Notes: generated from the letters alone by a model not told the origin. DNA of 64,000 nt from Streptomyces liangshanensis (GCF_011694815.1 NZ_CP050177.1:7261501-7325500), one strand, 5' to 3'; positions 44,201 to 53,403 are shown, counted from the stretch's first letter. Program-made: numbers and translations.

Positions 44201-44554
44201 TTCACCTCGAAGCGGCCGCCGGCCACGGGCGCCACCCTCCCGCTGTCCACCGTCCGCTTCCTCCCGAAGCTCGACCTGGCCAGCACCGCGGCCGCCGGCA
44301 AGAAGCTCACCGTCCCGCTGGCGATCGACGGCCCGGCGGCCGGCAAGGGCTTCAAGTCCCTCGCCGTGCAGGTCTCGTACGACGGCGGCACCAAGTGGGC
44401 CAAGGCCCCCGTCACCACCGCCAAGGACGGGAAGAAGAGCCTGACGCTGAGCCACCCGAAGAAGGCCACCTCGGTCTCCTTCAAGGCGAAGCTCACCGAC
44501 ACCAAGGGCTTCACGTACGACGTGACCGTCGTCAAGGCCTACTTGCTCAAGTAG
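41231..44554 (+). CDS. Secreted S8 subtilisin-like protease with long C-terminal region
   Basis: This 1107-residue exported serine protease has a signal peptide (LRSRRTRAGAAMVAALLTAG, cleavage near residue 33), a propeptide to about residue 195, and the subtilase domain. The triad is visible: Asp 237 (AVLDTGVDETHPDL), His 269 (GHGTHVASI) and Ser 444 (GTSMATPHVAGAA), with the oxyanion Asn in AAGNEGPG. About 600 residues of beta-rich domains follow (from VSFGVQQWPH). TTG 41231 has GGGGA 5 nt upstream; the ATG at 41186 lies inside the promoter dyad and is rejected. A strong hairpin follows the gene. Confidence 0.92.
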   Translation: MLRSRRTRAGAAMVAALLTAGLTTGLTAAAPNATGTSAGEAPRTSGTSSVVTLITGDRVYADAKGRVSRVRPAEGRDHIAMAVRRIDGRTYVLPADAAKLVSQGKLDRRLFDITGLIAGGYDDAHRTTLPLIVSYTQQKARAKSAFAAADVSVRRSLPALSAEAVTTPKEASSEVWQALTAPGAQGSSSRVAGTGIGRVWLDGKRRASLDRSVAQIGAPTAWQAGYDGKGVKIAVLDTGVDETHPDLKGVEIAQKDFSGAGNTVDHVGHGTHVASIAAGSGAKSAGKYKGVAPGAKILDGKVLDDDGWGDESGIIAGMQWAADQGAKVANLSLGDFDAPEVDPLEAAVDKLSADKGILFVVAAGNEGPGARTVGTPGSAPAALTVGAVDRADKLAPFSSVGPAADGTLKPDLTAPGVDIVAAKAAQGQIGDPAADGYVTLSGTSMATPHVAGAAAILSQEHPDWTGARIKQALTASAAPGTGLSAYQQGTGRVDLARAVTQSVVSDETSVSFGVQQWPHTDDSPASRTVTYRNNGAVPVTLDLATEATGPDGKAAPAGVFALDTDRLTVPAGGTAHAVLTSDTRVAGPDGAYSGAVRATATEGGQRVRTSFGVIREAESYDLTLKFIGAKGKPAQGGADIIGHQNDVWESPFDEDGDGTLKVRLPKGTYLLDVPLISPKADGTADLALLVQPKYDVTKNATLTFDARKAKPVSITPPGKAKELTAYTNYLLDTGNRVGAAWFLDSFKGVSTAQIGTALPAKQFSAQLGAFWQQGSTTYHLLYARPGSLFTGFTHKATAGELALVNIKIGAPAKKRTGFVSSSWNATSGDGIGVGSQLFALPGTAKTYITVPKGFTWNFSVGQQQAEDEYGVYLGSDGARTYQAKKTYTKTYNVGVFSPRVGPYSGERLDNDMLVCVDLFSDGAGHFGSSPVTKQRTVITADGKKLLDNREDLCQEVGNLPATSARYVVSTDASRSTTLAGVTTRLVASWSFTSKRPPATGATLPLSTVRFLPKLDLASTAAAGKKLTVPLAIDGPAAGKGFKSLAVQVSYDGGTKWAKAPVTTAKDGKKSLTLSHPKKATSVSFKAKLTDTKGFTYDVTVVKAYLLK

Positions 44555-44587
44555 TCCGCGGGAAGACCCGTTTCTTCCACGCGCCCG

Positions 44588-44623
44588 CCGCGCCCGGGGA
44601 CCGGCACCACTCCCCGGGCGCGG
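44588..44623. terminator. Hairpin terminator after the subtilase gene
   Basis: A 13-bp perfect stem (CCGCGCCCGGGGA / TCCCCGGGCGCGG) with a 10-nt loop lies 34 bp after the stop. Confidence 0.8.
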
Positions 44624-44710
44624 TTCCGTGTCCGGATCTCCCCCTCCGCGCCCGGCGGAAGCGGCCCGCGTAGGCTTCGGCCATCAACAGCCGGGCAGGG
44701 AGGAACGACC

Positions 44711-45655
44711 GTGCGCGTCGCCGTGTTGGACGACTACCAGAGGGCCGCTCACCGCTTCGGTGACTGGGGGAGCCTCGACGCCGAGGTCACCTTCCTGCAC
44801 GACCACCTCGCCGACACCGACACACTCGTCGACACCCTGCGCGGCCACGACGTCGTCGTCGCGATGCGCGAACGCACCCCGTTCACGGAGGAGCGCTTCG
44901 CGCGCCTGCCCGACCTGGAGCTGCTCGTCACCACCGGCGCGGCCAACGCCGCCATCGACGTCGCGGCCGCGCACCGCCACGGCGTCACGGTCAGCGGCAC
45001 GGAGAGCAAGCCGTACGCCACCCCCGAGCTGACCTGGGGCCTCATCCTCTCCCTGATGCGGCACATCCCCGAGGAGTCCGCCGGGATGCGCCGGGGGGAG
45101 TGGCAGCACACGCTCGGCGGCGACCTGCACGGACGTACCCTCGGCATCGTCGGCCTGGGACGGCTCGGCGCACGCGTCGCCGCCGTCGGCAACGCCTTCG
45201 GCATGCGCGTCATCGCCTGGAGCACCCACCTCGACCCCGCGCACGCCCGCGCGCACGGCGCCGAACCGGTCGACAAGGAGACCCTCTTCGCGACGGCCGA
45301 CGTGGTGACCCTGCACTACAAGCTCAGCGCCCGCAGCACCGGCCTCGTCGGCCGCCCCGAGCTGGCCCTCATGAAGCCCGGCGCCTACCTGGTCAACACC
45401 TCACGCGGCCCGCTCGTCGACACGGACGCCCTCGTCGACGCCCTGCGCGAGGGCCGGATCGCCGGGGCCGGCCTCGACGTCTACGACGTGGAGCCCCTGC
45501 CGGCCGACGACCCGCTCCGTACCGCGCCCCGCACGGTGCTGACCCCGCACCTCGGGTACGTCACCGAGGAGACGTACCGCGTCTTCTACGGAGGCGCGGT
45601 GGAGGCCATCGCCGCCCACCGCGCCGGCGCGCCCGTCCGTACGCTCACGCCCTGA
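44711..45655 (+). CDS. D-2-hydroxyacid dehydrogenase-family protein
   Basis: This 314-residue NAD-dependent dehydrogenase has the Rossmann motif TLGIVGLGRLGARVAAVG, the catalytic Arg region in VNTSRGPLVDTDAL, Glu in LDVYDVEPLP and His in VLTPHLGYVT. It reduces a 2-keto acid or oxidises a D-2-hydroxy acid; the start VRVAVLDDYQR is typical of a subgroup with unknown substrate (SerA or glyoxylate reductase are alternatives). GGGAGGAAC precedes GTG 44711, and TAGGCT at 44671-44676 is a possible -10. Confidence 0.88.
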   Translation: MRVAVLDDYQRAAHRFGDWGSLDAEVTFLHDHLADTDTLVDTLRGHDVVVAMRERTPFTEERFARLPDLELLVTTGAANAAIDVAAAHRHGVTVSGTESKPYATPELTWGLILSLMRHIPEESAGMRRGEWQHTLGGDLHGRTLGIVGLGRLGARVAAVGNAFGMRVIAWSTHLDPAHARAHGAEPVDKETLFATADVVTLHYKLSARSTGLVGRPELALMKPGAYLVNTSRGPLVDTDALVDALREGRIAGAGLDVYDVEPLPADDPLRTAPRTVLTPHLGYVTEETYRVFYGGAVEAIAAHRAGAPVRTLTP

Positions 45656-45697
45656 CGCACCCCTGACGCACCCGGACACGCCGTCACACGACCGCCG

Positions 45698-46942
45698 TCA
45701 CGCGGTGGCGTCCCCCCGCCGCGCCGGGATCCGGCCGTGCACCGGCAGCGTCGGCACGTCCACCGGCACGGTCTCCGGGTACTTGAGCCCGCTGCCCGTG
45801 TTCAGCACCACCACGTTCTCGTCGCCGCGCAGCCACCCGGAGGCACGCAACCGCTCCACCGCCGCGAAGCAGGCGGCCCCCTCGGGGCAGATGAACGCCC
45901 CCTCCGCGCGGGCCACCGCCGCCTGCGCGGCCAACAGCTCCTCGTCGCTCACCGCGATCGCGGTGCCCTCCGTCTCCCGTACGGCGTCCAGGACCAGGAA
46001 GTCGCCCAGCGCCTTCGGCACGGTGATCCCGAAGGCGACGGTACGGGCGTCCACGGCGGCCACACTCTCGCGGTCACCGCGCTCGAACGCGTCCACGATC
46101 GGCGCGCAGCCCGTCGCCTGCACCGCGACCAGCCGCGGCAGGTCCCCGGTCAGCCAGCCCAGCTCCCGCATCTCCAGCAGCGCCTTGTGGATGCCGATGA
46201 TCCCGACCCCGCCGCCCGTCGGGTACAGGATCACGTCCGGCGCCCGCCAGCCCAGCTGCTCGGCGATCTCGTACCCCATGGTCTTCTTGCCCTCCAGGCG
46301 GTACGGCTCCTTGAGCGTGGACACCTCCTGGTAGCCCTCGCGCTCGGCGACCGCCGCGGCCACCAGCTTGCCCGCGTCCCCGATCAGCCCGTCCACGAGG
46401 TACAGCTCCGCGCCCGACACCACACATTCGGTACGGGTGATCTCCGGGGCGTCGACCGGCATCGCGATCAGGCTGCGCATCCCGGCGCGGGCGGCGTACA
46501 CGGACCACGCGGCCCCGGCGTTCCCGTTGGTCGGCATCGCGATCCCGGTGACGCCCAGCTCGGCCGCCCGGGACACCCCGACGGCCGCGCCGCGCGCCTT
46601 GAAGCTGCCGGTCGGGATGAGCCCCTCGTCCTTCATCCGCAGCCCCGGCACCCCCACGCTCGCGCCGTAGCGCGGCAGGTCGAGCATCGGCGTCATGCCC
46701 TCGCCGAGGGACACCACGTGGCGCGCGTCGCGGACGGGCAGCAGCTCGTGGTAGCGCCAGAGGTCCGGCGCGCGGCCCGCGATCTCCTCGCGGGTGACGG
46801 TGGCCCGTACCCGCTCCAGGTCGTAGCGGGCCAGGAGCGGCGCGCCCACCGCCGAGGTCCCCTGGACCACGTCGGGGTCGCTCACCTCTCCGGTCCGGGA
46901 GCATTCCAGGTGGTCCAGGGCCGAGAAGAACGCTGCCGGCAT
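45698..46942 (-). CDS. Threonine synthase-like PLP enzyme
   Basis: This 414-residue fold-type II PLP enzyme has the PLP lysine in LIPTGSFKARG, the phosphate loop LYPTGGGVGIIG, and a threonine-synthase N-terminus (ECSRTGEVSDPDVVQ, LLPVRDARHVVSLGEGMTP). Threonine synthase converts O-phosphohomoserine to threonine. No hom or thrB genes are adjacent, so this may be the stand-alone second homologue found in many actinobacteria, and its reaction could differ. ATG 46942 has GGAAGGA 5 nt upstream. Confidence 0.85.
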   Translation of the reverse strand: MPAAFFSALDHLECSRTGEVSDPDVVQGTSAVGAPLLARYDLERVRATVTREEIAGRAPDLWRYHELLPVRDARHVVSLGEGMTPMLDLPRYGASVGVPGLRMKDEGLIPTGSFKARGAAVGVSRAAELGVTGIAMPTNGNAGAAWSVYAARAGMRSLIAMPVDAPEITRTECVVSGAELYLVDGLIGDAGKLVAAAVAEREGYQEVSTLKEPYRLEGKKTMGYEIAEQLGWRAPDVILYPTGGGVGIIGIHKALLEMRELGWLTGDLPRLVAVQATGCAPIVDAFERGDRESVAAVDARTVAFGITVPKALGDFLVLDAVRETEGTAIAVSDEELLAAQAAVARAEGAFICPEGAACFAAVERLRASGWLRGDENVVVLNTGSGLKYPETVPVDVPTLPVHGRIPARRGDATA

Positions 46943-47055
46943 GTCGTTCCTTCCACAACGGGTGTCCGGAACGTGCGCGGTCCGGCCTCTTCCCGAGGAG
47001 AACGCACGATGATCGTTCCCGTCAAGGCCCGGCCCGTGCCACGCGGGCCGCCCCC

Positions 47056-47799
47056 TCACACGGCGAGCAGCGCCAGCGCCCGGCGGGCGTCCTGGGCCGC
47101 GCCGGCCGTGTACTCCACGTCGAACACGTCCGCCCCGAGCGCGCCGATCAGCCGCTCCCGCAGGGCGTCCTGCTCGACGGCGTCGTCCGGGTCGGGGATC
47201 TGCCCGGCCGCCCGGTACGCGCCCGCCGCCGCGCCCAGCAGCCGGGCCGACCGGGCGTGGTCCCCGTCCGCGTCGGCGATCACGGCGGCGTCGGCCGTCA
47301 CGTACGGCAGCATGTCGGACCAGTCCTCCGCCAGCGCCCGGGCGCGCACCTCGGCGAACAGCTCCCTGGCCCGGTCCGGCCGGCCCAGGCGCAGCTCGAC
47401 GTAGCCGAGGTTGTGGTGCTCGACGGCGACCATGCGGGCGTCGCCCAGCTCCTGGTGGAGCGTGACGCTCTCCCCGATCAGGACCCGGGCCGTTTCGAGC
47501 TCGCCGGACATGGTGGCCACTCCGGCGAGGATGTGGGCCGGACCCGATCCGAGCCGCTTGTCGCCGCTGCCGTCGGCCACCTCGCGGGCCTGCGCGGCCC
47601 ACCGCCCGGCCTCGGCGAGGTCGCCGCCGCGCACCTGGACGCGGGCCAGCATGCAGAGCGCGTCCACCTGGCCCGCGGCGTCGCCCGCCTCGCGCGCCCG
47701 GTCCAGTTCGTGCCGGCTCAGCCGCTCCACGACGGCGGTGTCACCCCGGCGGAACGCGTCGCGCGCCTGCTCGTGAAAGCTCATGCCGTGAACGCTCAT
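47056..47799 (-). CDS. TPR-repeat protein
   Basis: This 247-residue protein is helical throughout with tetratricopeptide-like repeats: ARDAFRRGDTAVVERLSRHE, DALCMLARVQVRGGDLAEAGRWAAQA, VEHHNLGYVELRLGRPDRARELF. These form a protein-interaction solenoid; no catalytic domain is present, and the partner is unknown. The start at 47799 (MSVHGMSF) is decided by TAGCGT ending 7 nt upstream, which makes a leaderless transcript; the GTG at 47808 would lie upstream of the expected start of transcription. Confidence 0.75.
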   Translation of the reverse strand: MSVHGMSFHEQARDAFRRGDTAVVERLSRHELDRAREAGDAAGQVDALCMLARVQVRGGDLAEAGRWAAQAREVADGSGDKRLGSGPAHILAGVATMSGELETARVLIGESVTLHQELGDARMVAVEHHNLGYVELRLGRPDRARELFAEVRARALAEDWSDMLPYVTADAAVIADADGDHARSARLLGAAAGAYRAAGQIPDPDDAVEQDALRERLIGALGADVFDVEYTAGAAQDARRALALLAV

Positions 47800-47806
47800 G
47801 CCCACC

Positions 47807-47812
47807 ACGCTA
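47807..47812 (-). promoter_or_regulatory. Candidate -10 for leaderless TPR mRNA
   Basis: TAGCGT (reverse strand) ends 7 nt before ATG 47799. Confidence 0.45.
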
Positions 47813-47869
47813 CTGCGGTCGCGCGGGTACGGCAGAGGCCCGCGCGACCGCCCGGCGACGCCCCGCCCG

Positions 47870-49015
47870 TCAGGTGGCGAGCGCCGCCAGCTCCGACCCG
47901 GCGAGCAGGAACGCGCCCACCCCGAAGTCGGCGGTGCTTCCGTAGGTCACCGGCTGGCTGGACTCCGGCCGGTCGCCGACCTTCTGCACGTAGCCGAGGA
48001 AACCGTCGGGGTGCACGGCGGTGGCGACCAGCCCGTTCCAGGCGCGCGCGGCGACCGGCAGATAGGTCGCGCGCGCGACCAGCCCGGTGGCGACGGCGTA
48101 CGCGGTGCCGTACACGAAGAAGGACGTGCCGCTGGTCTCGGGTCCCGGCAGGTGCGCGGGGTCGGCGAGGTTGACGTTCCAGAAGCCGTCCGTCCGCTGC
48201 ACCTTGGCCACGGCGGTGACCAACTGCGCGAGCGTGGACCGGTATTCGGCGACGTGGCGCTCGGAGGCCGGCAGGGCCTTGAGCGTCTTGACGTGGCCGC
48301 CGGCCACCCAGCCGTTGCCGCGCGACCACACCACCGGCCGGCCGCCCGGCGACACGATGCCGCCCGGCAGGAACCGGTCGTCGCGGTACCAGAGGCCGGT
48401 GGCCGCGTCGTACAGCCCCGGGCCTCCCCGGACCCGCTTGGTGTGCTGGTACAGGCTGTAGAGCTTCTCCCAGTACTGCGTGTCGCCGCGGAGCCTGCCG
48501 AGGCGGGCGAAGGGCGGCATCGCCATGTGCAGGGCGTCGTCCCACCACCAGTCGTCGTTCTTGGCGGGCTGGTCCGTGTACACCATGCGGCGCAGGGACG
48601 CCTCGATGGCCGTGAGTTTCTGCGCCGAGGGCTCGATCTCGTACAGGTCGAGGTAGGCCTGTCCCGCGTTGTGGTTGTCGGCGTGGCGGGTGTTGACCCC
48701 GCCGTTGAGGCCGTACGCGTGCTTCTCCGCCCAACGCCGCGCGTAGGTGAGGTAGGCGGCCTCGCCGGTCAGCCGGTACACCGCGAGGAGACCGCTGAAG
48801 AAGGTGGCGTTGGCCCAGCCGTTGTCGCCTGAGTTGCCGTGCGTGCCGATCCACTGGTCGGCGACCCGGCGCAGTACGCCGACGATCGCCGCCCGGGACG
48901 GCAGTTGGGGGGAGGGGGCGGCGGGCGTGGGGGCCGCCGACGCGGCCCGCGCGGGCAGCACGGTCGCGGAGGCCGCGAGCGCGGCGCCGCCGGCGAGCAG
49001 GTGTCGTCTGTCCAT
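47870..49015 (-). CDS. Secreted GH105-like unsaturated glucuronyl/rhamnogalacturonyl hydrolase
   Basis: This 381-residue exported enzyme has a Tat-like signal (MDRRHLLAGGAALAASATVL, with twin Arg at residues 3-4, cleavage near residue 30). The (alpha/alpha)6 barrel has DDWWWDDALHMAMPPFARLG, where the DD pair carries the catalytic acid of GH88/GH105, and VVWSRGNGWVAGG, another family hallmark. These enzymes hydrolyse unsaturated uronyl oligosaccharides left by pectin or rhamnogalacturonan lyases. No lyase is present here. GAGGAG lies 8 nt before ATG 49015. It is divergent from the GH95-like gene. Confidence 0.8.
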   Translation of the reverse strand: MDRRHLLAGGAALAASATVLPARAASAAPTPAAPSPQLPSRAAIVGVLRRVADQWIGTHGNSGDNGWANATFFSGLLAVYRLTGEAAYLTYARRWAEKHAYGLNGGVNTRHADNHNAGQAYLDLYEIEPSAQKLTAIEASLRRMVYTDQPAKNDDWWWDDALHMAMPPFARLGRLRGDTQYWEKLYSLYQHTKRVRGGPGLYDAATGLWYRDDRFLPGGIVSPGGRPVVWSRGNGWVAGGHVKTLKALPASERHVAEYRSTLAQLVTAVAKVQRTDGFWNVNLADPAHLPGPETSGTSFFVYGTAYAVATGLVARATYLPVAARAWNGLVATAVHPDGFLGYVQKVGDRPESSQPVTYGSTADFGVGAFLLAGSELAALAT

Positions 49016-49432
49016 GTGAACGACTCCTCGGTATGTGGGGGTCCCTATCTTCGGGTGCGACCCCTGAAGTGTCCATGGTGGGTACGGAACTTCTACCGAT
49101 CGGACGCGATCCGAGCCCGGCCCGCGTCCGGATCGTCTGTTCATGTAGGTGAACGGCTGGCGCGCCCGGGTGGGCGGTATCGGCAAGGGAGTCCCCTACG
49201 GAGGTCCGATCAATGGAAGTCCAGCCTGGGGGAGAGGGCCGGAAATACTTGTGCGCGACGGCTTGACGGCCGGAAACCTCCGATGTTCACTGCGTGTTGC
49301 GAGCATGTCACGCCGCTGCTTCATGCAACTCGCCCATCCCCGCCCGGTTACGCCTCCGCCTGCCGCCAACCGCCTGCCGTCGAAGCACCTTTCCCCGCAC
49401 CGCCCCCTCGCCGTCCGTGGGAGTGACACACC
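49016..49432. other. Divergent regulatory region between two glycosidase genes
   Basis: This 417-bp gap has no convincing gene. It holds GTTCA-N6-TGAAC (49139-49154), an 8-bp dyad CGGACGCG/CGCGTCCG (49101-49130), and a possible promoter TTGACG-N17-TTCACT (49263-49291) reading toward the GH95-like gene, leaving a leader of about 135 nt. The two dyads are candidate operators for a regulator encoded elsewhere. Confidence 0.45.
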
Positions 49433-52153
49433 ATGAGAGCCACCCGACTACCCGTCTTCCTCCTTGCCCTCGCCTGCCTGTTCGGCGGTCTCGCCGGTGC
49501 GCCGGCCTCCGCGTCGACCACCGATGCCGCGTTCAACTCCGGCACCGGCGCCCTCGACGTGGACTACGCGAGCTATCTCTCCAAGCACGACATCGTCTAC
49601 AACCGCCCCAACACCAGCCCCGTGCAAGGCCTGACCGTCGGCAACGGCAGGACCGGCGCCATGGCCTGGCAGGAGAACGGCCTCACCATGCAGGTCTCCG
49701 GGGTCGACACCTCGCAGCAGACCGCGTTCGGCGCCGGGCTGCTCAACCTGCGGACCACCCCCGCGATGGACTCGGGCTACTCCACGTACCAGCAGCGCCT
49801 TTCGCTGTACGACGGGACGCTCACCACCAAGTACGACAACAACCGCACCGTCACGGTGATGGGTTCGCCGAACTCCGAGGTCATGGGCGTCCACGTGGAC
49901 GACACCCGGGGCGGCGTGTCCAGCATCTCGCTCGACCTCAGCCTCTGGGACGTCTCCCAGCTCGGCAACAGCGGGGACGTGCCCAACCTCGACACCTGGA
50001 AGACGGTGTCGACCTACGCGGACTCCACCGGCGCCGGGCTCAGCCGGGGCCAGGCCGACCCGCAGAACTTCGGCTACACCCTGGCGGCCACCGTCGAGGG
50101 GGCGCCGTACACCGCGCAGGTCGTGGACGGCCGCAAGGTACGGCTCACGATCACGCCGTCGTCCAGCTACACCATCTGGTTCACCGCCAGCAGCCGGCTC
50201 AACGCGCCGTCGCACAACTCCGTCGCGCAGGCGAAGAACGCGCTGAACGCGGTCAAGAGCACGGGATACACCACCACGTACAACAACTACCGCAACTGGT
50301 GGCACTCGTTCTGGCAGAAGTCGTTCGTCCAGTACTCCAACGGGTCCAAGGACGCGGACTACATGGAGAACATCTACTACCTGAGCACGTACATGATCGC
50401 GGCGGGCGGGTACGGCACCAAGCCCTTCCACTTCATCAACGGCGTCTTCCGGGCCACCGGGGACGCGACGAAGTGGAGCAACGCGTACTGGTACTGGAAC
50501 CAACGCGACGTCTACAACTCGTTCCTGGCGTCCAACCACAGTGATCTGCTCAACGGGTTCAACCGGTTGTACAGCGACAACTTCAACGCGCTGAAGTCGG
50601 CGACCCAGACCAGATACGGCGTGGACGGCATCTGGGTCCCGGAGACCATGGGCTGGGACGGCAACGCGCGCGGCACGGTCAACAGCGACTACACGAAGAA
50701 CATCTGGTCGACCGGCGCCGAGGCCGCGTACAACATGTTCCTCCAGTACAAGTACACGAACGACGCCAACTACCTGCGGAACACCGCGTATCCGTTCATG
50801 CGCGAGGTCGTCAAGTTCTACCAGGCGAAGCTGTCCCGCAACGCGAGCACCGGCCAGTACTACGTCGCGACGTCCAACTCGCACGAGACGTACTGGAACG
50901 TGCCCAACGCCATCACCGACCTCACCGCCGTCCGCATGCTCTTCCCGCTCGCCATCCAGGCGGGGACGCAGCTGGGACTGGACGCGAGCCTGCGCCCGCA
51001 GTGGCAGTCGATCCTCGACAACCTCATCCCGTACCCGGCGGACGCCAACACCTACCTGCCGCACACCCCGCCGATCGCGCAGACCCGCAACAACGAGAAC
51101 GTCGCGTCCGAGATCATCTGGCCGTACGACCTCACGGGCATCGGCTACCCGGACCAGCAGAAGGCGATCAACACCTTCAACGCGCGGCCCTTCCCGTACG
51201 GGAACGTCTGGGCACCCGACGCCGTGCAGGCGGCCCGGCTGGGCCTGGGGGACCAGACCTACCAGGGCATGAAGACCATGCTGCGGCAGTACCAGAACTA
51301 CCCGAACGGCATGACGACCAACACCAACGGCGTCTTCGAGTACCTCGGGGTGCACCTGACCGCGATGAACGAGTCGCTGCTCCAGTCGTACAACGACAAG
51401 ATCCGGGTCTTCCCCGCCGTCCCCACGGACTCGACGTTCGTCGGCAAGTTCAGCCTCCAGGCCAAGGGCGGCTTCACCGTCAGCTCGGAGCGTGAGGCCG
51501 GCGAGGTCAAGTACGTCGGCGTCAAGAGCCAGTTCGGCAACAGCGCCCGCGTCGTGAACCCCTGGGGCACCCAGCAGATCAGGGTCCGCCGGGTCTCCGA
51601 CAACGCGATCGTCGCCAGCGGCGCGAGCGCCGAGATCACGTTCTCCACGGCGGCCAACACGGTCTACGTCGTCGAGCGCACCGCCAAGCCGCTGTCCAAC
51701 TACACCACCACGCGGCTCACCGGCACGGCCAACCAGGGCTCCAAGGCACTGAGCGGGACCGCCTCCACCCTGGGCATCTCCGGCACGGCCAACCCCATGG
51801 TCAACAACACCGCGCTGACCTACGACAGCAACTGGCACCTGACGAGCCCCCGGGGATACGGCGACTACAACGACGACACCCACCACAGCAACACGGTGGG
51901 CGCGGTCGCGCAGTACACCTTCACCGGGACCGGCATCCAGTACCTGTCCGAACGCAACGGGGACATGGGGACGGTGGACGTGTACCTGGACAACGTCCTC
52001 CAGGCCACGGTGAATCTGAACGCGTCGGGAGCGCGGCAGGTGCAACAGGTGGTCTGGCAGAAGTCCGGACTCTCGTCGGGCACGCACACGTTCAAGGTCA
52101 TCAACAGGAGCACCGCGGTGGGCATGATCGACGCGCTACGGATCACTCCGTAA
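49433..52153 (+). CDS. Secreted GH95-like glycoside hydrolase with C-terminal beta-sandwich
   Basis: This 906-residue exported protein has a signal peptide (MRATRLPVFLLALACLFGGL, cleavage near residue 28). Its N-terminal beta domain (PVQGLTVGNGRTGAMAWQEN) and central (alpha/alpha)6 barrel (YYLSTYMIAAGG, WNQRDVYNSFLASNH, VPETMGWDGN, SNSHETYWNVPNAITDL) resemble GH95 alpha-L-fucosidase/galactosidase relatives. Residues 755-906 form a jelly-roll module with MGTVDVYLDNVLQATVNL that probably binds carbohydrate. The substrate is inferred, not shown. GGGAG precedes ATG 49433. A strong terminator follows. Confidence 0.75.
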   Translation: MRATRLPVFLLALACLFGGLAGAPASASTTDAAFNSGTGALDVDYASYLSKHDIVYNRPNTSPVQGLTVGNGRTGAMAWQENGLTMQVSGVDTSQQTAFGAGLLNLRTTPAMDSGYSTYQQRLSLYDGTLTTKYDNNRTVTVMGSPNSEVMGVHVDDTRGGVSSISLDLSLWDVSQLGNSGDVPNLDTWKTVSTYADSTGAGLSRGQADPQNFGYTLAATVEGAPYTAQVVDGRKVRLTITPSSSYTIWFTASSRLNAPSHNSVAQAKNALNAVKSTGYTTTYNNYRNWWHSFWQKSFVQYSNGSKDADYMENIYYLSTYMIAAGGYGTKPFHFINGVFRATGDATKWSNAYWYWNQRDVYNSFLASNHSDLLNGFNRLYSDNFNALKSATQTRYGVDGIWVPETMGWDGNARGTVNSDYTKNIWSTGAEAAYNMFLQYKYTNDANYLRNTAYPFMREVVKFYQAKLSRNASTGQYYVATSNSHETYWNVPNAITDLTAVRMLFPLAIQAGTQLGLDASLRPQWQSILDNLIPYPADANTYLPHTPPIAQTRNNENVASEIIWPYDLTGIGYPDQQKAINTFNARPFPYGNVWAPDAVQAARLGLGDQTYQGMKTMLRQYQNYPNGMTTNTNGVFEYLGVHLTAMNESLLQSYNDKIRVFPAVPTDSTFVGKFSLQAKGGFTVSSEREAGEVKYVGVKSQFGNSARVVNPWGTQQIRVRRVSDNAIVASGASAEITFSTAANTVYVVERTAKPLSNYTTTRLTGTANQGSKALSGTASTLGISGTANPMVNNTALTYDSNWHLTSPRGYGDYNDDTHHSNTVGAVAQYTFTGTGIQYLSERNGDMGTVDVYLDNVLQATVNLNASGARQVQQVVWQKSGLSSGTHTFKVINRSTAVGMIDALRITP

Positions 52154-52170
52154 CACCGTGTGATCCCGCG

Positions 52171-52202
52171 CAGGCGCTGTCCCCTCACCGGGACAGCGCC
52201 TG
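52171..52202. terminator. Hairpin terminator after the GH95-like gene
   Basis: A 13-bp perfect stem (CAGGCGCTGTCCC / GGGACAGCGCCTG) with a 6-nt loop starts 18 bp after the stop. Confidence 0.85.
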
Positions 52203-52322
52203 TCCGTCGTCCAACGGACCCCCGCAGGACGCCGGGACGTCGCGCCCGCCTGGGACGCTCACCGCGAGAGCACTTCCCGGCAGGTGCCCGCGCACCACGG
52301 ACGACCAGGGACGACCGAGCCG

Positions 52323-53294
52323 ATGGCCCTACTTCACCCGTCCGTCCCCCCGGGCGGCCTCCTCCGGCGCCTCCCGGTGCGCCGGATCCTCATGGTCCTG
52401 CCGCTCGTGGCGGTCGGCGTCTGGGTCGTCCTGCACCGGTCGCTCATCGTCTCCGGCGGCCGGGAACTGCTCACGGCCGACCGCTTCTGGCTGCTCGCCG
52501 CCGTGACGGCGACCGGGCTCGGGTGGGTGGCGGTGTCCTTCACCCGGCAGGGGACGGTCCTGGAGAGACTGCCCGCCGGACGGCTCCTGGCCACGCAGTT
52601 CGCCGCCGGAGCCGCCAACCACCTGCTGCCCGCCGGGCTCGGCGCGGGCGCGGTCAATCTGCGCTTCCTGCGCCGCTGCGGCCTCCCGCTGTCCCGTTCC
52701 TCGGCCTCGCTCGCGCTCTACCTGCTGGCCGAGTCCGTCGGGCGCGTGGTCCTCCTCCTCGTCCTGCTGGCCGCGTTTCCCCGGGCGCTGCGCCTGGACG
52801 GCCTCGTCCCGGACGGGGCCGTGCTGCCGCTCGCCACGGCGGCGGCCGGGGCGGTGGCCGCCGCCGTCCTCGTCCTGTTCGCGGTGCGCCCCCTGCGCCG
52901 CCTCGTCCGCGACTTCCTGCGCGTCGCGCTGACCGAGGCGCGCAGCCTGCACACCCGGCCGGCCCGCGCGCTGGCCCTGTGGGGCGGTTCGCTGGCCTTC
53001 CCCGCCCTCCAGGCGGCCGGGCTGGTCGCGGTGGCGCTGGCGCTCGACGTGCCCGTACCGGCGGTCCACGTCGCCGTCGCCTACCTCGCGGCGAGCGTGG
53101 CGGCGGCCGCCGTACCGACCCCGGGCGGCATCGGTTCGGTGGACGCCGCCCTGGTCGTGGCCCTGGTGACGGCGGGCGCGTCGGTGGCCGTCGCCACCTC
53201 GGCGGTGCTCGGCTTCCGCATCATCACGGTCTGGCTCCCGCTGGTCCCCGGCGCGCTGGTCCTCGGCCACCTGGTCCGCAGGAGGGTCGTCTGA
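52323..53294 (+). CDS. Lysylphosphatidylglycerol synthase TM-region/UPF0104 membrane protein
   Basis: This 323-residue protein has seven or eight membrane helices. Its conserved features ([56 protein letters not shown]) define the LPG_synthase_TM family, the flippase-like half of MprF; no aminoacyl-transferase half is present. Family members are thought to move lipids or lipid-linked precursors across the membrane. ATG 52323 follows a long spacer after the terminator. The downstream hemC gene has its own promoter. Confidence 0.85.
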   Translation: MALLHPSVPPGGLLRRLPVRRILMVLPLVAVGVWVVLHRSLIVSGGRELLTADRFWLLAAVTATGLGWVAVSFTRQGTVLERLPAGRLLATQFAAGAANHLLPAGLGAGAVNLRFLRRCGLPLSRSSASLALYLLAESVGRVVLLLVLLAAFPRALRLDGLVPDGAVLPLATAAAGAVAAAVLVLFAVRPLRRLVRDFLRVALTEARSLHTRPARALALWGGSLAFPALQAAGLVAVALALDVPVPAVHVAVAYLAASVAAAAVPTPGGIGSVDAALVVALVTAGASVAVATSAVLGFRIITVWLPLVPGALVLGHLVRRRVV

Positions 53295-53390
53295 AGGAAG
53301 CCGTCCGAAGGAGGGGAGTCCGGCCCGGCGGTTTGGACGGTCGGGGCCGTGGGTACGGGAGTCCGGCCACGAAGCGCCCCGGCGACGGCC

Positions 53391-53396
53391 TATCGT
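53391..53396 (+). promoter_or_regulatory. Candidate -10 for leaderless hemC mRNA
   Basis: TATCGT ends 7 nt before ATG 53404. Confidence 0.5.
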
Positions 53397-53403
53397 GGTC
53401 CCC

